The notes under the pieces were generated by a model that was not told where the DNA came from, did not search any database, and worked only from the letters and a program-made list of their open reading frames with translations. A DNA stretch of 64,000 nt from NCBI GenBank assembly GCA_947095585.1, contig OX352763.1:38986010-39050009 (forward strand), written 5' to 3'. The stretch is from Nephrocerus scutellatus (Eukaryota; Arthropoda; Insecta; Diptera; Pipunculidae). Below, piece by piece: positions 35,729-47,174 of this stretch. The stretch's first letter is position 1; every line of letters starts with the position of its first letter. A program made the position numbers and the translations under genes.

Positions 35729-36523
35729 AAGAACATAGCGATAAATACAAGACTTAATTTAGGTATAGAATATAATAAGAACCAATCTGATCATTTATAT
35801 AATTATACTAACATGACTTGTAAGTTTCGTTATTTACTTACTAGCCCTAGTATTAGAATTTAGATGCAATAAATAATTGATTAAAAAGACTTTATTGGGT
35901 TTTATTCATTTTTCATTAACAAATACAAATTTATACTTGATAAAGCCAATTATTGTAAAGGCACTCTTTTAAATAAAGACTGAACCACGGTGCATGAAAC
36001 ATTTCCATATTCACCAAATATGCAAAAATAAAACCTGGTAGTTTTCCGGAATAAAGGGGGGGGGGACACTAAAAGGACAACGTTTTCCTGTGGCATAATA
36101 ATAAAAATAAGCATCTTCACGCCAAGTTTCTCTGGGCTTTTTAAAAATGGAGGTGTGTTTTCTTTTACGGACAGGGCCGAAATCTTTAAAGAATGCATAG
36201 TAAATTTTTTTTCTTATTATTTCTTTTTATTATTTTATTTTTTTTTAATTTCTTTTGCACTCAACAGAGTGCTGTACTTTTTGAGATATTTGCAAAAACT
36301 CGAAAAACTGTCCAAGTAAACTGCCACTTCCGGTTCGCCGATAGTATATAAACGTAATAGAAAAGCTTACCCAATACTAAATCAAAATTTCAAAAAATTA
36401 TAGGAAAAACTTCTATCTTTTCTTTTATCTTATCTTTTCTTTTACAGTTTGTACAACAACGGGTTGAGGTACCTGCCATGCAAATTGACCCAAAAATTAT
36501 CTCTTGCGAGGTAATCTGATGTG
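35729..36523. other. AT-rich non-coding sequence
   Basis: No recognised repeat or gene. It includes a run of nine or more G at about 36057-36064 and T-rich tracts at 36205-36250. Confidence 0.4.
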
Positions 36524-36762
36524 AAAACAAAACAACCCATAAAATTTTATTTATTTTATCTAAATGCTCTAATCGGCGATACACATATGTTGAAAATTTG
36601 AATAAAATCGGGTTTATTTTAAAAAATTTATAGCGGAGCAACGAAAAGTGTTTCACTGAAGATACACTTGTGTGCAAACTATGAATATTATCGGGCTTTA
36701 GGAAGTCGCTTAAAAATTGATCACCAAATTCCACCAGCCAGCCAGCCGAGAAGTTAACACTT
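36524..36762 (-). mobile_element. Family A modular element, copy A4
   Basis: Begins with the family's far end (aaacaacccataaaatttta, reverse orientation), has two modules (atcggcgatacacatatg; gaagatacacttgtgtg), then tcgggctttaggaagtcg, a CCAGCCAGCCAG tract and gagaagttaac. The last bases of the terminus are lost. Confidence 0.75.
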
Positions 36763-36822
36763 TTTTTAAGGTATGTACGCTTTGACGTTTGGTACCTTCC
36801 ATAGAAATTGAACAAACTCTAT

Positions 36823-37206
36823 TTTTAAATTCTCTATATTAACTTCGCGTGCCCGTGGCTGACTGGTGGGCAGAATAAATTTTTATAACACTTCCTAAAG
36901 ACCGATGTTATTCAAATTTTGTACACATGTGTATTTCCAATGACAATACTTTCTATTAAAATTTGAGAGTAGTCGAGCTGCAGGATCGGGGGGCTCCCAT
37001 ACAATATTTTTTCCATATAGCGGCATCAGATCATATCATACTATAATGACTGTGCGCTGATGAGCTGATGCGCTGTAAGCAGCGCTGCTTGCTTTACGAT
37101 TGTGGTTGTTTTGTTGTTGGGTTACAGTGCTTCGCATTTGTTTTTGATTTTCAGTATTTATAGTGGAATTCAATATAGTTTTGGTTATTAAAGAATTTAC
37201 ATGAAA
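36823..37206 (+). mobile_element. Family A modular element, copy A5 (one module plus a unique block)
   Basis: Starts with ttaaattctctatattaac, cttcgcgtgcccgtgg and a short CTGG-type tract. One module follows (acacatgtgtatttcc; ggggggctccc). Then comes a roughly 190-bp non-modular block (from tccatatagcggcatcag to tagtggaattcaatat) shared with A7 and not with the modular copies. It ends with ttaaagaatttacatgaaa. Confidence 0.8.
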
Positions 37207-37214
37207 CATTTTAA

Positions 37215-37251
37215 TTTTAAATTCCCTATAATAACTTCGCGTACCCGTGGT

Positions 37252-37282
<31 letters not shown>

Positions 37283-37895
37283 TTGGCTGGTTGGCTGGTG
37301 GGTAGAATCTTGTGATTAATTTTTAACCCAGTTCCTTAAGCCCGATTTTATTCAAACTTTGCACACATGTGTATCTCCCATGACAATGCTTTCTATTATA
37401 TTCATACAAAAATTTTACAAAATTTACACGATTTTCTTCAAACTTTACACGCATGTGTATCTCCGTTTTATAAAAATTTAGAAGTGATCGTCCCCGTGGT
37501 CGGGGGGCACCCATATAATTTTATATAAAAATAACCCAATTTTCTTGAAATTTTATCCGCATGTGTATCTCAGATGGACAACACATTTTGTACAAAGTTG
37601 GAAGTGATCGAGCCCCGGGTTCGGGGTACCCATACACATTTTATAAAAAAAGGACCCGATTTACTTAAAATATTATACGCATATGACATGTACCTCAGAT
37701 GGAGAACACTTTTTGTAAAAATTTGGAAGTGATTGGGCCCCGGGGTTTGGCATCAATACAAATTTTCAAAAAAAGTACCCGATTTTCTTAAAATTTTATA
37801 TGCATGTGTAACTCCGACTGACAACACTTTTTATAAAAATTTGGAAGTGATCGAGGGTCGGGTGGCACCCATACAAATTTTATACAATAAAGTAT
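37215..37895 (+). mobile_element. Family A modular element, copy A6 (five modules)
   Basis: Begins 9 bases after A5 ends, in the same orientation. It has the terminus aaattccctataataac, a long GGCT/TGGC tract (37250-37299), cttaagcccgatttta and five modules with gcatgtgtatctcc-like cores near 37368, 37452, 37561, 37690 and 37803, joined by cccgtggtcggggggcaccc-type cores. The far end is truncated at about 37895. Confidence 0.8.
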
Positions 37896-39311
37896 AATAT
37901 GCAGTTGTACTTACGGTTTTATTTTATCGTTGGAATTATAAATGTTGATTGCCTGTCCATGCTTTTAAAGAATTTATCAATCTCTATCTATGCGCCATAA
38001 TCCTTTGACGCTAATCATGGTAATCGCTATTTGTAACTGCCTGAGAAGAATCACAAAAATATGACAGAAAAAAGTTTTCTTTTCTTTTTTCGTTTCATGA
38101 GAATGTACAAAATTACACAGCATATGAAATCCAAGCACACACAGACTGGCGCCACATGATAACGCGAACTTTTTTAAAAGTGGATCGATGCAGATAGTTG
38201 TGTTGTAAATGCATCAAAATATTTCCGAACAAGAAATACGAGTGTCTTTTGAGGGTAGTGTGAGTTGCGTCTGGTGAGTCATTTAAAAAAGCAACAGAAT
38301 TGCAGCCATGCTTTTACCAAACGGTGGATTAAAAAAAACCTTACTAAATAGCTTCAAATTAAATAAATTTATGTTATATTATATTTAATTTATGACATTG
38401 CCCTTTATGAAAATGTGCACAAGTTCTCAAATTTTTAAAGGATAAATAGTAGTTGTTATTGACTTCGGTCACCATATTATGAAATGGATGTTCCAATAAT
38501 CCGCTTCGTTCGAGTGATTTGACGCCTATGAGCAATTAAGGCTTCACTTATATTTTATGTGACATAATCGTCTATTTGTATTGTTAATACTCGAAATGCA
38601 AGAGAACCGATTCACCGACAGCGCATAATACCAGGAAGTTAAACATCCACCAACTGATTGAACGACGATGTAGTATGTATGAATAACTTTATTGAGGAAC
38701 AATAGTCGTTTCGATACTATTGGTAAAAGATTTTACCCATTAGAAACTGCATTTATTCGGTTGGTAGATCAATTTTGCTAAATCAAATTAGAATAGAGAT
38801 GAATATAATAGAATAAAAGAAGCTGATATGTTGGAAAGACAAGACGATAAGAACTATGTCTGAAATTCAGACAACTCGCAGCCTATCTTACATTATAATT
38901 ATCTTACATTACATTATAAAAAATAAAAACATGAAATCCATTAAAAATAACAATCAAATAATTTTCACATGATTATTATGATGATTATGATGATGATTTA
39001 TATATGGACGAGTGTGGCCACTGCCCGGATAAGTTGTATTATTTACTTTAATATCAATTGTCAAACAACAAAAACTTTATTTTAAAGTTTGATAATCACT
39101 GAAATAAAAGCTTGAGAATTATTGAAAGAGTTTCAGCCATTATTGTGTCTATTGTGTCTCTATAAAAATTTTGGGAATCATTGAATTAGAATACTGAATA
39201 AATTTCATCACAGTTATAGAATCACAATGCGTGCGTGCGTGATTGGATGAGTGATAGGAGCAATGAGTATAGAAATTATTAGTGAAAATCTCCCTAATTC
39301 GATAATCTCTT
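37896..39311. other. AT-rich non-coding sequence
   Basis: No gene recognised. A short (gat/tat)n tract at 38970-38999 resembles an RTE tail, but no RTE sequence precedes it, so it is left as simple repeat. Confidence 0.4.
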
Positions 39312-39817
39312 GTAATTGATCCTTAATCTCTTGATCCTTGATCCCTTGATCCTTGATCCTTGGTCCTTGATCCTTGGTCCTTGATCCTTGATCCTTGATC
39401 CTTGATCCTTGGTCCTTGATCCTTGATCATGATCTCTTGATTTTGAGATCTAGATCTTCAGCTCTTGATCTTGAGCTCTTGATCTTGAGCTCTTGATCTT
39501 GAGCTCTTGATCTTGATCTCTTGATCTTGATCTCTTGATCTTGATCTCTTGATCTTGATCTCTTGATCTTTGATCCTTGATCCTTGATCCTTGATCCTTG
39601 ATCCTTGATCCTTGATCCTTGATCCTTGATTCTTGATACTTTATCCTTGATCCTTGAACCTTGATCCTTGATCCTTGATCCTTGATCCGTGATCCTTGAT
39701 CCTTGATCCTTGATCCTTGATCCTTGATCCTTGATCCTTGATCCTTGATCCTTGATCCTTGATCCTTGATCCTTGATCCTTGATCTTTAATCCTTGATCC
39801 TTGATCTTGGTCTTGAT
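39312..39817 (+). repeat. Heptamer satellite (TTGATCC)n with a 14-bp higher-order block
   Basis: About 500 bp of tandem 7-bp units, mostly ttgatcc with variants ttggtcc and ttgatcttgat. In the middle (about 39450-39560) the array is made of 14-bp dimers, first ctcttgatcttgag and then ctcttgatcttgat. Every intact unit carries GATC. It lies 34 bp from family A copy A7. Not a CRISPR array: there are no spacers. Confidence 0.9.
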
Positions 39818-39850
39818 TTTATGAAGAGCTCTTTTATGTTTCTAATCGAT

Positions 39851-40262
39851 TTTTAAATTCTCTATATTAACTTCGCGTGCCCGTGGATGGCTGGCACACC
39901 AAATCTTGTGATAAATTTTAAACCCACTTCCTAAAGCCCGATTCAAACTTTGCAGACATGTGTATTTCTGATGACAACACTTTCTATTAAATTCTAGTAG
40001 TGATCGGGCCGCGGGGTCTGGGGCTACAATACAAATTCTTTTTTTTGCCATATAGCAGCATCAGATCATGTCATACTATAATGACTGTGTTCTGTGCGCG
40101 CTGGTGCGCTGTGAGCAGCGCTGCTTTGCTTTACGTTTGGGGTTGTTTTATTGTTGGAATGCAGTGCTTCGCATGATTTTTTATTTTTCCGCATATATAG
40201 TGGAATTCAGTATACTTTCGATTATTGGAGAATTTACATGAAAAATTTGATGGGTTGTTTTA
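39851..40262 (+). mobile_element. Family A modular element, copy A7 (one module plus the unique block)
   Basis: Complete at both ends: ttaaattctctatattaac, cttcgcgtgcccgtgg, then taaacccacttcctaaagcc, one module with gacatgtgtatttc, the block shared with A5 (ccatatagcagcatcagatc to tagtggaattcagtata) and the end ttggagaatttacatgaaa...gatgggttg. The unique block contains a GC-rich hairpin-prone stretch, gcgctggtgcgc then gagcagcgctgc. Confidence 0.8.
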
Positions 40263-40330
40263 TTATGAAATGAAAAAGCAAAGCAGATTTAAAATAGAAG
40301 TGACCAACAACAAGTAAGAAGAATAATAAT

Positions 40331-40455
40331 GTTTGTCAGATATTCGCGAGAGATAGGACAATGAAAAAGTATTTTGTTGTTATTCTAGGATTCGAACTTC
40401 AAACCTTCCGCCCTATAGTTCGACGCACTAACTAACCACTTGAGCCAGAAATTCC
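40331..40455 (-). mobile_element. SINE head with a different tRNA-like promoter
   Basis: On the minus strand the head has tggctcaagtgg (A box) and agttcgaatcc (B box), then aataacaacaaaatactttttc and tatctctcgcgaatatctg. The body joins the main SINE family, but the head bases between the boxes differ from copies 1, 3 and 4. The 3' body is missing. Confidence 0.7.
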
Positions 40456-41964
40456 CACAACAAAAACTAATCAGTTCATTTTACAGATACAGTTGAGGTT
40501 GCTTGGATCTGCGATTGCGCTGAGAACAAATTAATTGTTTGGGTTTTTTAAAAACTTTTATTTAAGTTGACTTGACTTGACCCTTTTTGTCTGTATTTTC
40601 GACCAATTTGAGGTCCTTTTTAACCACCTTTCACATGACCTAGAGTGCTGAAATTTCCGCATAATTCCGGTTTTGACGCGTGTCGCTCGTTCTTTGAAAT
40701 GTTTCATAAAATGTTGACCTGAAAGATTGGTAGACCCATTTTTTTCTAAAATAAACGATACCAGTATGTTTTTCGTTACTGAGTTGAAACTCCAACAAAG
40801 TCAAAACTGATGAATATTCATTCTAAAAAACATAATAAGTTAACTTCAATTGGGGTAATAGCATTCACGTATTCTAAATACGTAACGACAGTAAAGCCAA
40901 GTCCAAGCCAAGACAAAAATGAAGGTAAATTAAATTATTTCTTCAGTACGATAATACGAAATTAAAGTTCGGCGCAGAGGCGTTATATCCAGTGTAACTG
41001 AAGTTGATGAAACCGAAGCTGTTTAGTGTTTGTACGTATGCCTTGCATTTATTCACTGCGGAATATATGATATAATATAATAATATACAATTAAAGCTTT
41101 TAGCGATTGTGCAAATTAATGCTATATTAGGAAGGCCATGTCCAAGAGGTTTGAATATAAATCCTTTTATCCCTTAACTGATTTGTTGCCACTTTCGCTG
41201 TTGGGCTAATTATTTATTGCTATATTATTTCTCCGGCTGTTGTGACCTAAAATGTGCGTGAACTTAGAAGACACCACACTAGCAGCAGTTCAAGTATCCA
41301 ATTAATATGAACAATGTCCAATAATCCTTCTAAAGTTCGAGTAATTCAGGTCAATATGATGAGGTTGTCGCATTTCAATGATACCGTTTGCCTTCAAGAA
41401 TATCTCTCATAGGCGGATGATGTGAAATTAGGTGCAATAAGACAATGACTATATCTAACATCAGCATTTCATGGTTTCCACTTAACTTTATTGCAAACGA
41501 GAACTATAATGTTACTCTGCAAACGCTTTACTTGCGTTCAAAGGATTATCTAGGACACTGAAGTGCCTGTGGTTAGATCAAAATCGGTTTGCATAATCGG
41601 ATTTGTAGTTTATCAATAAGTGTTTGATGTTGTTCAGTTAATTAGTTCATCCATTGTAAGTGCATTGCACAACTGCTGTGAAGCTTGTTATAGAGCAGTC
41701 AACGTCCTTTATTCTTATTTGCTATTGTTGTATTGAATACTGTCCAGCTCCTCTATAAACTTAATTTTAATACAAGTACTTTTTCACGTGTCTTACTGTT
41801 TTAGCTCAGCTTTAGTATTGATTGGAAAACAAGCAAAAAATAAGGCCACCTTATAATATATATATACGACTACATACTCGTATTATACATGATTGCATTA
41901 ATCTTCTAAGATTATTGTGAATGTGAAACCATGTAATCGACGCGAATTCTAAAATACCCTTATA
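40456..41964. other. Non-coding sequence
   Basis: No gene or shared repeat recognised in this AT-rich stretch. Confidence 0.4.
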
Positions 41965-42638
41965 ATTTGGATATACTGGGAGTGAGTGCAGTAAGATGGT
42001 TAGACGCGGGAGAGTACCAATGCCAAACGTGTAACACTGTGCTGCTTTACTCCGGAAAACCCTCCGGGAGTCCACGTGAATCTGGAGTGGGTCTGCTGCT
42101 AACGCCAACAGCACGCAGAGACCTAATTTCCTTGCACCTACATGGTGCAATCCTTGGCTGTATTCAACACAATGCCGAACGGTGATATCGTCATCGTAAT
42201 GGGGAACGACAATGAAAAACTCAAACATGTGATTGGGAAGCACGGCTTCGGCTTATCATAGGAGGTACCATGTTTGAGTATAAGACCTGTCACAAAGTCA
42301 GCTGGGTGTCAACTGACAGGCAATCATCATCCAACCAAATAGACCATGTGGCGATCAGCCGACGTTGTAGTAGCTGTCTTTTAGACGTCCGAAACAGACG
42401 AGGAGCCGACATTGGTATGGTACAGAATCATCCCCTTTTGATAGCTACTATCCAGTTAAGTACTGCATCAGTTAAAAGAATCCGCAATATCATCCGAATG
42501 CAAAGGTATAACATCGACCGGCTAAATATCCCCTCAGTACGCCAAGAATTAAAGGATCATTAATCGCAAGGAGTGGAAGCAATCAGCAGCTCACTGCCGA
42601 CAACCATTCAAGAACATTGGAAAGCTGTGAAAAATGCT

Positions 42639-43557
42639 TTCACATTGTAACGGAGTTTTCCCAGCCGGGGTAAACTCTTTATTCTTATTACCTACAATTT
42701 AAGTCTGAGACAAGCATAAGTCCTGAGCGATGCGCTAGCCTTAGACGAGCGTAAGTCCTGAGCAAGGCGCTAGCCTTGGACGAGCGTGAGTCCTGAATGA
42801 TGCGCTAGCCTTAGGCGGGCGTTGATCCTGGGCGACGTGCAGGCATGCGCCTGCGGCAAGTGAGAATCCTGAGCGACTTGTGGGCATGAGCCTGAGACAA
42901 GTGAGAATCCTGAGCGATGCGTGAGCGTAGTTCGGGACGAGTGTCAATCCTGAGCGACTTGTGGGCGTGAGCCTGAGACAAGTGAGAATCCTGAGCGATG
43001 CGTGAGCGTAGTTCGAGACGAGCGTCATTCCTGAGCGACTTGTGGGCGTGAGCCTGAGACAAGTGAGAAGCCTGAGCGATGCGTGAGCGTAGTAGTAACA
43101 ACCTGAGGGGAGACCACACAGTGAAGTTACGTTGTACGACGGCAAAGTAATGTCGAATGCAATGGCGTTGGTAGCGACGTCGGCAGCGGACGAGTAGTGA
43201 CGTCGACAGCGGACGAATAATGACGTCGACAGCGAACGAGTAGTGACGTCGACACCGAAACGCGAAGCAAAGTTGTATATATATTGAATTTCGAGCACTT
43301 ACCGGGGCATAATCCGGCCAGCGCAATGCCAACTAACCAAAGCGACTAAGGGGGCGATCGCCTGCGTGCTCGCTCTTTTATACCATTTTATGTTGCAAAA
43401 TTCTTAAGTCACGTGCTGCGATGTGATTGTCCAGTCCGGTGTCGTTTTACTTTTATATCCGCTTGTTGGCTGCACTGCGTCTACCCGAATTTAGGAAAAA
43501 AGTATGTGGCATGTTTTGTGTAAACAAAATTCGGCCACACGAATTTTGTTCTTCACA
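42639..43557 (-). mobile_element. 907-bp insertion with 6-bp TSD, possibly a solo LTR
   Basis: ttcaca is duplicated at 42639-42644 and 43552-43557. Removing the insert and one duplicate makes the endonuclease reading frame continuous (NAF then TTSGSK). Read on the minus strand, the insert begins gaacaaaattcg and ends ccgttacaa, has AATAAA about 40 bases before that end (tttatt near 42683), and holds a tandem repeat. That is what an LTR with U3 repeats and an R/U5 poly(A) site would look like, but the ends do not follow TG...CA exactly, so the class is uncertain. No protein-coding domain was recognised inside; open stretches on the minus strand only translate the repeat. Confidence 0.7.
42700..43093 (+). 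repeat. GC-rich tandem repeat, 81-bp higher-order unit
   Basis: The unit tcctgagcgacttgtggg starts at 42867, 42948 and 43029, exactly 81 bases apart. Each unit is a dimer of about 41 and 40 bases, and simpler diverged monomers (gcgctagccttagacgagcg type, about 33-36 bases) lie at 42725-42860. Nearly identical 81-bp copies suggest recent expansion. It sits wholly within the 907-bp insertion. Confidence 0.85.
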
Positions 43558-45115
43558 ACATCTGGATCGAAAAGTATTGCTGGCAGAAGCCAGGCAAGGC
43601 ACAGCACGTGGCTTACCGAAGATACCTGGAGGCGGATTGAAGAACGTAAGCTACTTAAAGCTACACTCCCTGTATCGAAGAAAAATTATAGAAGTGCAGC
43701 GTAGTGTAAGACGTGACAAACGTAATTATATTACCAACTGGCCTCAGAAGCAGAGGAAGCAGCGAGCAGGTGCGATAGCAGAACCGTTTACAAAATCACC
43801 AAAGAGCTGACCGGTGGTCACCGCTCTGGCCAACATCAGGTGAGAGGCCTAGATGGTTCCGTACTCGTTTCAGATGAGGAGCATTTTTCTACGGTTCTTG
43901 ACCGTGTATTCGCCAACGACATGCACCCAAATCAAACAGAGCTGCCGGAAGTAAAAATTTCCCGAATTCCCACCCCAACTACCAGTAAAGACGAGATCGC
44001 TATTCTAATCAATGCACTTAAGAACAACAAGTCGGTAGGACTAGATGGTATACCCGCAGAGCTTCTGCGTGCCGCTCCAACGACATCAGCAGAGCTTTTA
44101 TATCCTCTTATAGAGTGAGCTTGGGATGCAGAAAGTTTCCCCGACGAGTGGAAGAAGGGAATGATTGTCAAGCTCCCTAAAAAAGGTAGTCTTATGGAGT
44201 GCGAAAACTGGAGAGGCATTTGCGTTCTTCCTGCAGTTGCAAAGGTTATAGCCAAAGTAGTACTTAAGCGAATTAAGGAACATCTGGAAGATATATTCGA
44301 TGCCGAACAAGCAGGTTTCCGCACTGGATCCTCGTGGGTCGACCACATCAACACATTGTGGATCATTATTGAATAGTGCGTTGAATTCCGGTCACCACTG
44401 CACCTGATTTTGAGAAGGCGTTTGACAGTGTCAACAGACAGTTTATCTGGCCTTGCGTAGGAGAGATATAACCGGTAAACTAATAGCTATTATTAAAGCA
44501 ACTTATGGTCACTCTATATATCATGTGCTGCATAGAGGAAAGCTGTCAGAGGAATTCGAGATCCTAAGTGGGGTACGACAAGGTTGCATTCTATCGCCGA
44601 TACTTTTTTTGTTGGTGATTAGCGATGTGCGTCGTGCAGCTTTATCTGCTGGAAATGGAGGATCTCGTTGGACTCTTACATCTCAACTCAAACATTGCGG
44701 GTTTGAAGATTAATATTGCCAAAACCCAAATCATCAACCTCGGCACGAACTCAGTTACTAAATTTGACATTACTGGATAACCGGTAGAGAGAGAAAAGAG
44801 TTCCCATTTCTTGGGAGGATTGTCTCCACCGAAGGTGGAACCGAACAGGACCAGGAACAGGACAGGACAGGCGACAGCTCCATAGGAAACTACGCAATGC
44901 AATGGAATCCGTTATCTCAGGATGGTAGAAGAACGGGTCGTCCGAGAAATACATGGCGCAGACCAGTTGAGGAGGAGTCACGGCATTTGGAGAAGAGTTG
45001 GAGAGAGCTGAAGCTCATTGCCAAGAACCGCACGCAATGGCGCGTATGCATAGTAGAGGCCCTAGGACCCACAAGGGTTATGTCATCAGGACATAACAAA
45101 ACAAAGACACAATAT

Positions 45116-46362
45116 TTTAGCAAAAATAACGAAGGAAGTTTTAGCACATTATTATTATTAGGCAACAAATTCTGTCGAATTGGTTGAAAAAGTGTGAAAA
45201 TTACCAACAACTCAACAGAAAATTATTTTTATAGTTATCACACAGTAAATTGTCGCTCCATCGCAGTTAGACGCCCACAAAAAGTGACAATTTTTATTCC
45301 TTGAAGTACGAGTATGTCCATCTCATAATGCAATATAATACAATTGGAAGCTCACAACGTAAGGACAAAACATAAAAATTCATTAGGACGTCCATTTTAG
45401 GTTGATGCCAACCGTAACTTCTAATGTGTTCCAGCTGGGGGAGTGATAAATCGCGGTAATGTTCTCCGAGGATTTATTAATTAATTTCAGAGGAGATTTT
45501 CTAACAGGCTCATCCCTGTGTTCGCACAACAAAAACTATGAACTTTGCCATGACACCCGCAACACATATTAATAATTCTGTCTTGTAGTGTCGGGATGAT
45601 AATCCCCAAAATAGAAGGAAACCCATAATTAATTTTCACACAAAAGGCGCGTGACAAAAGGGTGTTTTAAGCAGTAATGAGTATGTACAAAATGTTGACA
45701 CAAACCATAATTACGCTACCATGGGCAGTTGTGTGTAGTTTATAGACGTCAGGATATATATGACAGCACGATGGAAAACTTCACACGCTAATGTGTTGCT
45801 TAACGTATGTGTAAGAAAGGGAGAGCCAAAAGTTTTCACGCGCAGTGTAAACAATTTATTGGAGAGAAGAAAAAAAGTAAGGACCTCCAGACAAGAACCT
45901 TTGTGTATGCCATGACTACCACATCCGAGGACAACGAAAATTAAAAAAAAATTCAAACGATGCACTGTAGTGTGTAGCTAGGGAGCATAAAGAAACAAAT
46001 CAGACGACATTCAAAAGAAATAATTCATTATTCCTATTCATCCTATTTGAATTGGAAAAATATGGAACACATTGCCAGGTGAAAAACCAAAACAGATCAT
46101 CAGTTATGTTGCGTTTCCTCTCGAAGGTGTGCACAGTCTCCTACACAAGTTTCAATTCATTATAAATTGCACCATGTGGAATATGCGTGAGTCTCCTACC
46201 AGGAGGAATTAAAGGTTGATAAATTTCAGGTCGTACATCGTTCCAGTTTTTCACTCATATACCTCAGAGGACGGCAATGCTGTCGCGACTACCATTGCAC
46301 ATACACATGCAATTGTGCTGAGTACCTGACATTCAACACCATGTCGCGATGTCGCCGTTTGG
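45116..46362. other. Non-coding sequence
   Basis: Nothing recognised with confidence. A minus-strand open stretch at 45965-45711 starts with a hydrophobic, signal-peptide-like run but has GTG, not ATG, as first codon and no further support. Confidence 0.4.
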
Positions 46363-46596
46363 TCATACAGGAGAATAGTCGTCAGGATTCATAATGTTCC
46401 AGACAGACTCATTATACTCCAAAGAAGAATTTTCTGCATTTAAATGGGCAAGGCAAGACGGATAGGAAGGCGTGTTGTTGTCTGGTGCAATGTCGATGAG
46501 GTCCTGGATGTGCTCAGCATCTCCTCTTATCCACTCTGTTGATGTGATGAGACACACTTTGCTTTGCTGCTGAATACTATTTACTTTGATATACTA
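46363..46596 (-). CDS. Candidate host exon, unknown protein (uncertain)
   Basis: The minus strand is open from about 46596 to a stop at 46363. It reads TSTEWIRGDAEHIQDLIDIA, then PDNNTPSYPS and SVWNIMNPDDYSPV, an acidic, compositionally normal protein segment that does not match any transposon family in this window. No ATG precedes it in frame. An acceptor-like tattcag lies at about 46570-46576 on the minus strand, and CCT/GTATGA at the end could be a donor, so it could be an internal exon. No homologue was recognised. It may equally be a chance open stretch. Confidence 0.28.
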
Positions 46597-47174
46597 CGTA
46601 TACATAGAAACGATATGAAAATTCTATAATTGGAATCTATACAGAATGTGTTGAAAACTCTCTATCAGGTGCACGTGAGATGTAAATTTATTTAAAAGGA
46701 TGCTATGAGCATCATTTTTTCTGATTCCCCGAAGCTTGAGTGGCATTTTGCTTTGAGTTGGCCTCAACAGCAGTAAGGATTTGTAAGCGATTTTAAATTG
46801 CATTTCAGATCATACGAAATACGTGTTGTCGTCACCCATTGAACTGCAATTGATGGAGAGCGCTAGTTTCAATGCAGCTGTTGATTAAAATTTTTCTTTA
46901 TTTGCTTTGATTTCACAGAGTTCTTAACACGATCCAATTAAGTTAATTGACTTTCAATCGCTATGATTGGGATATATATGGACAGTGGACACTCTGAAAT
47001 CTTAGTTGATTATCACGTCCGCAATGGTTAAAGCTAAGAACAAAATTGTTAACACTTCGGCCGTGCAACGGCAAATACAAGATAGGTAGATAGAGTTTCA
47101 ATACTATTTACTCTTCTCTTATACTTATACTTAGTTATTTCATTGAAATGGTTTTTGCAATTTTTTTAAATGCA
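46597..47174. other. Non-coding sequence
   Basis: No recognised gene or repeat. Confidence 0.4.

Larger units (their letters stand above)
41965..45115 (+). mobile_element. LINE family B, near full span, degenerate, with a 907-bp insertion
   Basis: Endonuclease sequence is visible at 41967-42560 in broken frames (DILGVSAVRWLDAGEYQ; CHKVSWVSTDRQ; NQIDHVAISRRC with the catalytic Asp-His pair region). It continues after an insertion (42645-43551) with TWRRIEERKLLKATL and the linker SVRRDKRNYI. Reverse transcriptase: LKNNKSVGLDGIPAELLRAAP (43840-44118), LPKKGSLMECENWRGICVLP (44161-44376) and SGVRQGCILSPILFLLVI (44453-44713). A deletion near 44690 removes the ADD active site (compare the minus copy at 53.68 kb). 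The C-terminus reads GRRTGRPRNTWRRPVEEE (44897-45080). It is inactive. The clade is not assigned; it is related to family C. Confidence 0.85.

Noticed and set aside
38970..38999. RTE 3' tail (GAT-type repeat)
   Set aside because: No RTE 3' untranslated sequence precedes it; simple repeat only.
39312..39817. CRISPR-like array
   Set aside because: It is a continuous heptamer satellite without spacers, in eukaryotic DNA.
42741..43332. Two long minus-strand open frames (173 and 185 codons) rich in SHLSQAHAHKS or LRILTCLRL repeats
   Set aside because: They translate the 81-bp tandem repeat in two frames; length comes from the repeat being a multiple of three, not from coding.
45711..45965. Possible secreted protein with a hydrophobic N-terminus on the minus strand
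   Set aside because: First codon is GTG in eukaryotic DNA, no ATG in reach, and no recognisable domain after the hydrophobic run.
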